From CAVUNY01 sp963768585 (GTDB lineage Bacteria; Chloroflexota; Anaerolineae; Anaerolineales; Anaerolineaceae): a stretch of DNA of 64,000 nucleotides. Of the stretch, positions 44,682 through 52,875 are shown piece by piece (the stretch's first letter is position 1; each line of letters begins with the position of its first letter). Below the pieces are notes generated by a model. The model saw nothing but the letters and a program-made list of their open reading frames with translations. It was not told where the DNA came from and searched no databases. The stretch covers positions 294,405-358,404 of the forward strand of contig CAVYIF010000020.1 of the NCBI GenBank assembly GCA_963768585.1, written 5' to 3'. A program made the position numbers and the translations under genes.

Positions 44682-45613
44682 ACGCTGCTCTTTCCACCCA
44701 GGCGTACGCGCGGGTCAACCAGTGTATAAAGAATATCGCTCACCAAATAAGTGAAACCCCATAACCCGGCAACCAGGAGAATGGTCGCCATAATCATCGG
44801 GTAATCACGGTTGAAGACACTGGTGACGAAGTAGCGTCCCAGGCCAGGGATGCGGAAAGTGGCCTCGATGAAAATCGAGCCGGTTGCGATATTGGGGATC
44901 TGAGGACCAAGCACCGTGATTAATGGAATGAGCGCATTTCTTAAAATATGGCGGATGGTTATGGTACTGGCCTTCAGACCCTTGGAGCGTGCAGTGCGGA
45001 CGTAATCGGCCCGCAAAGCCTCCAGCATGTTGACCCGGGTATAACGCGCAACCAGGGCCATGGGCGCCAGGGCATAGACAAACGCCGGCATAATAAACTG
45101 GGCCGGCGTCCCCCATCCCCCGGTAGGCAGCCAGTGCAGCTTAACGGAGAAAATGATGATTAACCAAAATCCCAACACAAAGTTAGGGATGGTAAAACCC
45201 AGCGTCGCCAGGAAAGTTACTGCCTGATCAATCCAGCTGTTCTGGTAAGTGGCAGCCAGGATACCCAGCAGCAGGCCGATACTGTACGAAGAAAAGATCA
45301 CCACACCAGCCAGTTGCAGCGTAGGCGGCCATACACGCGCGATTAATTGGGTAACCGTTTCAGTGGGGCTCTGGAAAGGAATTCCAAAATCAAAATGCAC
45401 CACTGCCCACATATAAAGCAGGTACTGCTGCCAGACAGGCTTATCCAAACCATACTTGCGCAGGATGTTCGCTTTAGCCGCTGCTGGCAGTGGCTGTTTG
45501 CTTTCATCGAATGGGCCGCCGGGAACCGAGTGCATAAGAGAAAAAGTGATAATTGAGACCATCACAAAAGTAAAAAGCAGGCCCGCCAGGCGTCCCAGTA
45601 TGTATCGAACCAT
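44678..45613 (-). CDS. Opp/Dpp-type ABC permease, OppB-like
   Basis: First gene of the transporter operon, 311 residues, six helices. Family features: MVRYILGRLAGLLFTF start, periplasmic GGPFDESKQPLPAA loop, and the EAA loop MLEALRADYVRTARSKGL. The C-terminal DPRVRLGG is typical. A ribosome site (GGAGG) lies just before the ATG. Transcription probably starts about 60 bases upstream at an operator-like palindrome. Confidence 0.92.
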   Translation of the reverse strand: MVRYILGRLAGLLFTFVMVSIITFSLMHSVPGGPFDESKQPLPAAAKANILRKYGLDKPVWQQYLLYMWAVVHFDFGIPFQSPTETVTQLIARVWPPTLQLAGVVIFSSYSIGLLLGILAATYQNSWIDQAVTFLATLGFTIPNFVLGFWLIIIFSVKLHWLPTGGWGTPAQFIMPAFVYALAPMALVARYTRVNMLEALRADYVRTARSKGLKASTITIRHILRNALIPLITVLGPQIPNIATGSIFIEATFRIPGLGRYFVTSVFNRDYPMIMATILLVAGLWGFTYLVSDILYTLVDPRVRLGGKSSV

Positions 45614-45663
45614 GAATCCTCCAATCCTGCTGAGTATGTTTTACTTTCAACTTGCCAAGGCCC

Positions 45664-45683
45664 TAACAATTGTTAAGATTATA
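45664..45683 (-). promoter_or_regulatory. -10 box and operator-like palindrome of the Opp operon
   Basis: On the minus strand a perfect TATAAT (45678-45683) is followed after two bases by the perfect 12-bp palindrome TAACAATTGTTA (45664-45675), which would cover the transcription start. No consensus -35 is visible. The position suits a repressor operator. The rest of the 338-bp gap holds the terminator of the neighbouring operon and no gene. Confidence 0.5.
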
Positions 45684-45898
45684 CTCGCGAAAACTGAAAA
45701 ACAGATGAAACTATTGACACAATTTGTAATCAATGATGATTTAACTCTTTGAATATTAACTATCGTTCTATCCAGGTAGCTTGAGAGCCGGCAGGTACCC
45801 CCAAAGAATTTACGACCAGCGGGAAGGGTGGGCGCGGTATGTAAGATCCATTGAAACCGTGAATAACGCAGCAAATCTTCAACCCATTCTGCGATCAC

Positions 45899-45948
45899 AC
45901 AAAAGGCGCAACCGGGAGAGACGAAATGTCTTCTTCGATTGCGCCTTT
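45899..45948 (-). terminator. Intrinsic terminator of the GH38 operon
   Basis: A perfect 10-bp stem AAAGGCGCAA/TTGCGCCTTT (45939-45948 with 45902-45911) begins four bases after the stop of the GH38-like gene and runs into four T on the minus strand. A smaller AGAC/GTCT stem lies inside the loop. The plus-strand reading also has a short T-rich tail, so it may work both ways. Confidence 0.8.
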
Positions 45949-45951
45949 GTT

Positions 45952-48705
45952 TCATAGGCAGGAAAAAACGCGCATATGAACCCTCGGCCCAACAATCGGC
46001 CGTTGAGGAATGATAGGCGAGTCCTTTATTCGATTTCTAAATCGCAGTGTTGCGACCTGATGAGCCGGAATCTGGACACTCACCTCCCCATTGGTTACAG
46101 TAAGCGCTTCCTGCGGGTTCTCAGAAAGGTCGCAGCGTTGGGCCGCTGATATATGCTGCAAGCCAGAACCAATGCGAGCCGTCTGAGCGGTATCACTGGT
46201 GTTATACAAACGTACTACCAATCCTCCATCCTTTCTGGCAGGTTTCACGTGCAGGGTGAAGACTGGGCGGTCCGGATCCAGGCTTTCCGGCAGGCGCAGC
46301 AGTTGGCCTGTGACCGGGAAGAGGGGTTTCGCCTTGGGCTCACCCATGTGCTGGAGGAGGGGCTGGCTAAAGGCAGTATCGAGCCCCTGGCGCTGAGCCC
46401 GAATCGGATCGAAACCACCGGTGTGTGGATATACCCGGTAACGAGCGTGCACCCCACCCGGCTGGTGGGCGCGGAAATTGGTTTCCCAGTAGGTATTGGT
46501 CACCCAACCGAGCAGCATGGCCCGCTCCAGTTTGAACTCCCGCTGGTTGTGTCCGAAATGGAAATCTCCAAACTGGACCATGGGGTTTTCCGGCAGGGCA
46601 ACGGTGACACCCAATTCCTGGTTGGAGAGGTCGACATACTGTTGAGCTGTGTAGTAATCAAAGCACACACCAGGAATTTGATCTTTGCCCGCGGTCATCG
46701 TCTGGCCGCCCAGGTCGATCCGCGCCGCAGCATCTGGAATATTGAATGGAAAGACCACATAAGTGCCTTCCGGGTGGACGTTCTGGCCCATCACCCACCA
46801 CGATTCGTACTCGACGAAATCTTCGCCATCCGGTAAGAACACACTTTGCACCAACGGTCCGGTGATACCCGGCGCTTTCAGGATCTGGATAATGCGCTGG
46901 CCAAAGGGTGTCCTGTATACACGGTGGGTCTGAACCGCTGTGGGCTGCAGCCGGTTGGCACGCCAGGACGGCTTCCAGCCGCGCGCGCGTTCCACTTCGT
47001 TGGAGTCCCACTGCATGCGGAATAACAGCCAGCGCGGCCAGGAGGTATCTTTATCGGCCACTTCTTCAAATACGAAACCATTCAATGGATATCCTGCCGC
47101 TGCATCTACCCATTCGTGGCCAGTCGCTTTCTCGTACCACGAGGTAACCCCGCCGCTGTCAGTATTGAAGGATAACCGGCAATATTTGTTTTCAACTACG
47201 GTTTGCTCTCCCCAGTTGTTTGGGGTTAATTCAATCAAATCCGCCCGCTTGATGATCGTGAAGCCATAACCGGGCACTTCAACCGGGCCTATGCCCATGC
47301 GTATCGAGTTGAGTATGCCATTGTCAGTTTGGGCAGCCTCGGTCCACAGGTCCGTTGACCAGACCCGATCCTGCGAGTGTCGGCCGGCCGTCGCATCATC
47401 GGGTGTGCCGCGCGGAGAGGCCACATGGTGCGGCACCTCTCCCATCATCCGGCGCGGCCAGGGAAGGGGATTGAAGAGCAGCAAGTCGTTGGCACTTGCG
47501 CCCGAAACAAACCGCGAAAAATCGGCCAGGGCGTCACGTTGAAGTAAAAGACTCAGGCTGCGAGCCTGGTAGGCATAACTGGCCTTATGGTACCACTGCG
47601 CTGCAGTATCTTCGCTTTCTGGAGCGTGCAGCGACAGATCGGCCCCCCAGGTATGCTCATCCCACAGGTTGAGCAGCTTCCAGGCTTCATCCCGGTACCG
47701 GCCATAAGTGCGGGCAGCGTGAGCGGTAGGCAGTGGTTTGGCCGGTCCCAACAGTGCGGCGGCTATTCCATCGGCGGACCGCAGGCGGGCCCGGCTGCCG
47801 CGGTTGGTGGCGGTTTCTTTTGCACTGCTGATGCAGCCAAAATTCCAGAAATCCGTCCAATCACCGCTGTAAGTGGACAGCCGGTCGGCATAGGGTTTGA
47901 CCGCATCCCACCAGATTTTGGGTGTCGCCAGGACGATGTGCGGATTATTACCTTGCGCATTCCATTTGTCTATAAAGCGGGTGAAACCTTCAAACGCCGG
48001 GCCATTATCACCAAAGGGGTGGAAGCTCTGCATCATCAGCACCGGAAGCGGATAGTTAATATCGTCCATACGCTGCTGGATCTTGGGCCACCAGTCTTCG
48101 AGTGTCTTTTCGTCTCGACCGATCCCAAAACGCCAGCCTGTGTCATATGGCCAGCCGTTATATGCCAGGATTTTTCTCCCGCTGGGCCCCTGCCACCAAA
48201 ACACATTTGGCCGGTCGAGTGGTGAACCGCCAAAGTGAGTGTTGATCGCCATGGTGAAGCCTTCAATTCCCATATCCAACAGCAAGTCGACCAGTGACCA
48301 CGATTCGCCGTTGACATCGCAGTTCATGGCATGGCTGATGCTAAAACCGTATTCATCGCGCAGTCTGGCGACCAGATGCAACGATTCGATCAGTTGGTCT
48401 GTATCCAATAAGGGTGTGATATTGGCAAACATGCCGGTTACTTCGATCCGGCCGGCCTTTTCCAACTGTATGAACCGCTTTACTTTTTCACGGGAGGCAT
48501 GCTTCAACCATTCGTACAGCACGCCGGTGTTCTCGACCGTCCATCGAAATGCACCATCAGTGTTCGATTTGGCATACTTGCCTGCCAGGCGCACACCTTC
48601 TTCAATAAAACGGCCGTGCAGATCCCACACGATTGGCTGGTCGTGAGTGTAACCAATGTCAGTGTGGCTGTGATGGATCAGGTAGATTGTTTCGACTTTC
48701 GTCAT
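45952..48705 (-). CDS. GH38-like alpha-mannosidase family protein (DUF5054-like)
   Basis: A large cytosolic glycosidase-like protein of 917 residues. The N-terminal (beta/alpha)7 region begins ETIYLIHHSHTDIGYTHDQ, giving the H-x-D metal ligands of GH38. AMNCDVNGESW supplies the probable nucleophile Asp. A C-terminal beta-sandwich region follows (from about 500). The second-half sequence differs from the canonical enzyme at 52876 and recalls the DUF5054 branch, from memory. The ATG at 48705 was chosen because GGAGG lies five bases upstream, inside an earlier in-frame ATG. Last gene of a five-gene operon. Alpha-mannoside hydrolysis is likely but not certain. Confidence 0.82.
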   Translation of the reverse strand: MTKVETIYLIHHSHTDIGYTHDQPIVWDLHGRFIEEGVRLAGKYAKSNTDGAFRWTVENTGVLYEWLKHASREKVKRFIQLEKAGRIEVTGMFANITPLLDTDQLIESLHLVARLRDEYGFSISHAMNCDVNGESWSLVDLLLDMGIEGFTMAINTHFGGSPLDRPNVFWWQGPSGRKILAYNGWPYDTGWRFGIGRDEKTLEDWWPKIQQRMDDINYPLPVLMMQSFHPFGDNGPAFEGFTRFIDKWNAQGNNPHIVLATPKIWWDAVKPYADRLSTYSGDWTDFWNFGCISSAKETATNRGSRARLRSADGIAAALLGPAKPLPTAHAARTYGRYRDEAWKLLNLWDEHTWGADLSLHAPESEDTAAQWYHKASYAYQARSLSLLLQRDALADFSRFVSGASANDLLLFNPLPWPRRMMGEVPHHVASPRGTPDDATAGRHSQDRVWSTDLWTEAAQTDNGILNSIRMGIGPVEVPGYGFTIIKRADLIELTPNNWGEQTVVENKYCRLSFNTDSGGVTSWYEKATGHEWVDAAAGYPLNGFVFEEVADKDTSWPRWLLFRMQWDSNEVERARGWKPSWRANRLQPTAVQTHRVYRTPFGQRIIQILKAPGITGPLVQSVFLPDGEDFVEYESWWVMGQNVHPEGTYVVFPFNIPDAAARIDLGGQTMTAGKDQIPGVCFDYYTAQQYVDLSNQELGVTVALPENPMVQFGDFHFGHNQREFKLERAMLLGWVTNTYWETNFRAHQPGGVHARYRVYPHTGGFDPIRAQRQGLDTAFSQPLLQHMGEPKAKPLFPVTGQLLRLPESLDPDRPVFTLHVKPARKDGGLVVRLYNTSDTAQTARIGSGLQHISAAQRCDLSENPQEALTVTNGEVSVQIPAHQVATLRFRNRIKDSPIIPQRPIVGPRVHMRVFSCL

Positions 48706-48778
48706 GAGGTCCTCCATTTTGTGTTCATTAGAAATTATTCGTTTTGATTCTGATCCTGCAAGAGGATCATACAAAATA

Positions 48779-49681
48779 TTAAAATGGATCCAATTCCTCT
48801 ACCGCGCCGAGTAATCCCGCATGAGCGCCAAGCACACCGCTTAAGGCCGGCACCGGTAGTTCGCGACCCAGCGGTAGACTGAACAGGTCAAAAGCATTTG
48901 CAATCCCGCCCAGCACCAGGACAGATTCAGCAGCAAAGGCAATCGTAAACGGACGTAAAAAGCTTCCCAATTCTGCCCCAAACGCGCGAAAGGCGTGCAG
49001 TGCGGCCTCTTCACCGCCGCGCGCAGCTAACGCCGCCTGTTTCACGCTGGAAAATTCTACTCCTTCCTGCGCCAAACGAGACAGCATCCCCCGGGTAGAA
49101 AAAACATCGTCAGCCTGCAAGTCGGCGACCGGCTCTTTGAACAACCAACCACCGGGCGGCACGCCTGCCCCAGCAGTAAGGCGAACACCATCGACAAGGA
49201 ATGCCGAGCCCATACCCGTTCCCAGCGTGATCCCGATCAATCGGTGGTATCCTCGTCCGGATCCATATTTTGCCTCGCCCACAATTGCCGCTTCTGCATC
49301 ATTGCGAAACTTAATTTCTAGTTCCAACAGGTCCAGCCGATGGCGCAGTTCATCTCGCAAGTTGAGGCCGGAAATGGTATCAAATTTTCCACGGGAGCCC
49401 GGCCCACCTTTCGGGCTGATGCCTTGCATGCGGCAGATTCCTTCGGCATAATCGAAAGGGCCTGGAAAGCCAATCCCAACCCCGCTGAGCCGGGCTGTGC
49501 GAATCTGTTCAATTTGAGCATAGATGACGCCCGTCAGCGTGGTGATAATTTCCTCACTACTGCCGTAGCTGTTGATCGGATCGGTTCGAAATCCAGCCAC
49601 GCTGTGGTTCCCACGCGCAATATATCCGCTTTTAATGGATGAACCACCTACATCCAAAGCGATTGCGCAGGATCCGGTCAT
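48779..49681 (-). CDS. ROK-family sugar kinase-like protein
   Basis: A 300-residue protein of the ROK (repressor, ORF, kinase) fold without a DNA-binding N-terminus, so kinase-like. ATP-site elements: ALDVGGSSIKSGYI at the start, the catalytic Asp in FRNDAEAAIVGEA, and a LGTGMGSAFLVDG phosphate loop. The Cys-rich zinc motif (CxCGxxGC) of bacterial ROK glucokinases is missing, and the region reads PPGGWLFKEPVAD instead. Its ATG overlaps the PMI-like stop (ATGA), so the two proteins are made together. Likely phosphorylates mannose or another hexose released by the GH38 enzymes; the substrate is inferred. Confidence 0.87.
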   Translation of the reverse strand: MTGSCAIALDVGGSSIKSGYIARGNHSVAGFRTDPINSYGSSEEIITTLTGVIYAQIEQIRTARLSGVGIGFPGPFDYAEGICRMQGISPKGGPGSRGKFDTISGLNLRDELRHRLDLLELEIKFRNDAEAAIVGEAKYGSGRGYHRLIGITLGTGMGSAFLVDGVRLTAGAGVPPGGWLFKEPVADLQADDVFSTRGMLSRLAQEGVEFSSVKQAALAARGGEEAALHAFRAFGAELGSFLRPFTIAFAAESVLVLGGIANAFDLFSLPLGRELPVPALSGVLGAHAGLLGAVEELDPF

Positions 49682-51480
49682 GCCTGGTGTCTCTTCATAT
49701 AGCACTTAACGACCTTGGACGGCTGAGGCCCAAGGTTGGTCAAAGTGTAGCTGCCGGCTGCTGCCGGAACCACAAACGTCTCGGCATAATTAAAACGCTG
49801 CTTCAACCCGTTAGCCGTTTCGAGAAGAATCGCACTGCCCTCCACCAGACTCATCACCTGGCAGCTGCGATCCGTTTCAAAGGTCACTTTCGTTTGAAAC
49901 GCTACGCGCTGCACATCGTAAAAATGGGCACGGTGGGTGGGAAGATGGAACAGCTGCCAATCGCTGCCCTGTGAAATCAAGCGGGGTTTCGATATATGCT
50001 CGGATTTAATAACCTCACCCTTTCGCTCAAAATACAGATTTTCAAAAGCGCGCTCGATATTGAGCGGGCGCGGTTTGCCGTCCAGGTCCATGCGCAGCCA
50101 GTCGTACATTTTGAAGGTGAAAATATACGGCGTTGAGCTGATTTCGAGCACGAGATTGTTCACACCCGAACAGTGGATCGTGCCGCCGGGAATCAAGAAC
50201 AGGTCATGCTTGTGCGCCGGCTCACGGTTAACATATCGATTGACATCCAGCGGGACGTTTTCGTGATGACTGCGTTCCAATGCGGCCCGGAACTCGGCCG
50301 GGGCGATGTCGCTGCGAAATCCCAGATAAACCTGCGCGCCAGGGGCGCAATCCAGGATGTAATAAGTCTCATCCTGGGTAAAGTTTTCACCAAAGTTGCG
50401 TTTAATAAAACCGGGGCGGGGATGGCATTGCAGCGAAAGGTTGCCCCCATCGAAAGTATCCAGGAAGTCGAAACGGATCGGAAATTCAAAACCGAAGCGC
50501 TCGGCGGCATCACCCAGTACCGCATGGTGGTCATGGAACATCAGCCAATCGAAGGAGATTTCCAATAAAACACCGTCGCTGGCCATCATCAGGCCGTTTT
50601 CGGGAACAATCAATTCAAACGACCAGGCATAGTTAGGCACATCCTGGGGCAGCTGGGGGATTTTATTCTTGATCCACTGGCCTCCCCACGGCCCCGGCTC
50701 AAACCATGGACGTACCCGAAAATAGTTGCGGCTCATCGCGCTGAGCGCCTTCCGCAGGTCATTTCCCTGCATGAAGGCCGGCTCATCAGGGCGCTGTTCG
50801 TCAACCACCAGGTCAACGCGAGATACGAGGCCGGATTTGTGCCGGTTCAGCGCCGGCCAGTCCACGAAGTAAAAGCGCTTGTACATCGTCTTCGGTGGGT
50901 CAGCTTCAGCCGCGCCGAGATTATGCACACTGCCCACGCGCGAGCGAAACTGGATTTCATTTTTGGGAACGTCGACATATACCAACAACCCTTCCCAATC
51001 ACAAAGTGCAGCCCCACAACCATAAACGATGGAAAGATCAGCGCTGGGGTCCGGCTGTATCCCTCGAAGGAGCTCGGCATCAAAGAAATCCGCCAGGCTC
51101 CCTGTGAAGCGGGTACCAAACAAGGGGTCATCGCCGCCCAGAAAGGGTTTGACCAGGGATTCAATTTCGGTTGGTGGGCGAAACGCGTGATCCAGATTGA
51201 ACCATGTCACACGTAAGCCGCGCTGCACAAATTCTCGCTCCAACTGCTCGCGCAGGTTCTGCCAGAAAACGCCGCCGAAACCGTCAATCATCACTCGCCG
51301 CTGCCCAACCAGGGCATCCGCCAATGCAGAATAGCCCAGCGAAATTTTACCCGGTCCGATATCGAAACCGGGGTAAATATCATACTGCCCCGGTTCAACG
51401 GGTTGATGGCGAGCTGGGGCGAGTGCCTGGCTGGTTTTTCGGTAAGGGTCAGGGTATGACATTCTTTGCCCCATGTTCAT
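49678..51480 (-). CDS. Class I mannose-6-phosphate-isomerase-like protein with N-terminal extra domain
   Basis: A 600-residue protein, roughly twice the size of simple ManA relatives. The second half (about 265-600) is a cupin isomerase: PWFEPGPWGGQWI, LSLQCHPRP with a QxHP zinc site, and FLIPGGTIHCSG. The first half (about 20-250) has GYSALADALVGQRRVMIDGFG and resembles a nucleotide-kinase-like fold, but the loop lacks a GKS/T Walker motif. It may be a kinase-derived or regulatory domain. Similar long class I isomerases occur in Bacteroidetes, from memory. Neighbours are a ROK protein (four-base overlap) and GH38 enzymes. Role: mannose-6-phosphate to fructose-6-phosphate, inferred. Confidence 0.8.
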   Translation of the reverse strand: MNMGQRMSYPDPYRKTSQALAPARHQPVEPGQYDIYPGFDIGPGKISLGYSALADALVGQRRVMIDGFGGVFWQNLREQLEREFVQRGLRVTWFNLDHAFRPPTEIESLVKPFLGGDDPLFGTRFTGSLADFFDAELLRGIQPDPSADLSIVYGCGAALCDWEGLLVYVDVPKNEIQFRSRVGSVHNLGAAEADPPKTMYKRFYFVDWPALNRHKSGLVSRVDLVVDEQRPDEPAFMQGNDLRKALSAMSRNYFRVRPWFEPGPWGGQWIKNKIPQLPQDVPNYAWSFELIVPENGLMMASDGVLLEISFDWLMFHDHHAVLGDAAERFGFEFPIRFDFLDTFDGGNLSLQCHPRPGFIKRNFGENFTQDETYYILDCAPGAQVYLGFRSDIAPAEFRAALERSHHENVPLDVNRYVNREPAHKHDLFLIPGGTIHCSGVNNLVLEISSTPYIFTFKMYDWLRMDLDGKPRPLNIERAFENLYFERKGEVIKSEHISKPRLISQGSDWQLFHLPTHRAHFYDVQRVAFQTKVTFETDRSCQVMSLVEGSAILLETANGLKQRFNYAETFVVPAAAGSYTLTNLGPQPSKVVKCYMKRHQA

Positions 51481-51565
51481 TCGCTTTTTGCTCAGCCACT
51501 TTTCGCATGGCAGATTCAGGTATGCTTTCTGGAATTTGTCTTATGGCCATTTTTTTCTCGGATGA

Positions 51566-52795
51566 TCAGGTATTCACTGCGTCAAGCATCGCAACAATAT
51601 TCTCAGGTGGTATATCAGCCATCACGTTGTGCACCTGTTGAAAGACGAAACCACCTCCCGGCGCCAGCACACGGACCCGGCGGCGCACATCTGCTGCGAC
51701 TTCGGCAGGAGCGGAGTAAGGTAAGACATTCTGGGTATCGCAACCTCCTCCCCAGAAGCACAAGTCCTTCCCAAATTCCCGTTTGAGCCGCTCGGGCTCC
51801 ATATCTTTTGCGGAGGTTTGCACCGGCTGCACAATATCCAGCCCGGCCGCAATCAGCCCCGGCAGCAGTGGATAAATCCCACCACAGCAGTGCAGCATCA
51901 GCTTCACATCGGCCAGTTTTTTGGCCGTACCCCACATCAGTTTGTAACGCGGAAAAAGAAACTCATCGAACATACGCCGCGAAATCTGCGGCCCGGTTTG
52001 CATACCCAGGTCATCGCCAAAGAGGATGATATCGATGTAGGGTCCCACCGCAGACAGAAATTTGCACAAATTAGCCAGGTGTCTTTCAACCAGGCGGTCC
52101 AAAAAAGCGTGAACTCTCGCCTTTTCGCCAGCCAGCATCATCATAAAGTTAGCCATCCCATAGAGCATCTGCCCATTCTCAAGCAGGTTACCGCCAAACA
52201 GGCCAATAATCGCTTTGTCGGTCGAGGCACGCAGCGCTTTCGCCCCAACGGCCAGCCGCATCAAACCCTCATCATCATAACCTAGCGGAGCGGGTGGTGT
52301 TCCCAGGAAGGACCACATCATGCGATCGAATATTGAAGTGAGATTTTCAAAATTGACATCGCTTTCTGCCAGCGGCCAGTTTGTTTGCTCGAAATAAAGG
52401 CTGCCTGCTTTTTGGATCGCGATCAACGTCCCATCTGGGGCGTAAATGTGCCAATCTTCACCGGTCTTTATTGGATGAATGAATGCTGGAATTTTACAAG
52501 GTGTACCATCTGGCAGAACCCAATCATGCCAGTCTTGCGGCGAAAGTGCAAAACCGCGGCCCATTTCAATCGTATCGACCCCAAACCGGTCCAGTACTTC
52601 AGGCTCGATCATGGCCAACTGCTGGACAAAATCGTAAACGTAGATATCTCCGGATGTTATACCAAGGTGCTGCTTGAGCTTGTGATACGCAATCGCCATT
52701 ATCCCCGATGACCGGTGGCCACCCAGGTCGATCGGAACGCGGTCAGGTTCCTGATGGTTGACAGCCTTCAATACCCGCTCACGCGATGTAGTCAT
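51566..52795 (-). CDS. URO-D superfamily protein (MtaA/CmuA-like), first copy
   Basis: A 409-residue TIM-barrel protein of the uroporphyrinogen-decarboxylase superfamily. Start MTTSRERVLKAVNHQEPDR is characteristic of the non-heme subgroup. LMLHCCGGIYPLL carries an H-C pair like the HxC zinc site of cobalamin:coenzyme M methyltransferases. It lacks the porphyrin-binding N-terminal Arg pattern of HemE, and no heme genes are near. No corrinoid protein is near either. It is second in the GH38 operon, 80 bp after the alpha-mannosidase. Its role there is unknown; a methyl transfer or a sugar-modifying reaction is speculative. Confidence 0.85.
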   Translation of the reverse strand: MTTSRERVLKAVNHQEPDRVPIDLGGHRSSGIMAIAYHKLKQHLGITSGDIYVYDFVQQLAMIEPEVLDRFGVDTIEMGRGFALSPQDWHDWVLPDGTPCKIPAFIHPIKTGEDWHIYAPDGTLIAIQKAGSLYFEQTNWPLAESDVNFENLTSIFDRMMWSFLGTPPAPLGYDDEGLMRLAVGAKALRASTDKAIIGLFGGNLLENGQMLYGMANFMMMLAGEKARVHAFLDRLVERHLANLCKFLSAVGPYIDIILFGDDLGMQTGPQISRRMFDEFLFPRYKLMWGTAKKLADVKLMLHCCGGIYPLLPGLIAAGLDIVQPVQTSAKDMEPERLKREFGKDLCFWGGGCDTQNVLPYSAPAEVAADVRRRVRVLAPGGGFVFQQVHNVMADIPPENIVAMLDAVNT

Positions 52796-52875
52796 TTTTC
52801 CTCCTGCCCAGGGGAGCCATCCAGTATTTTCAGGGCCGCAATGACACCCCTGGCAATTCCTTCCTTGCCCTCCTG

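Noticed and set aside
47587..48225. Open frame of 212 residues antisense to the GH38-like gene
   Set aside because: Shadow of the catalytic domain on the other strand.
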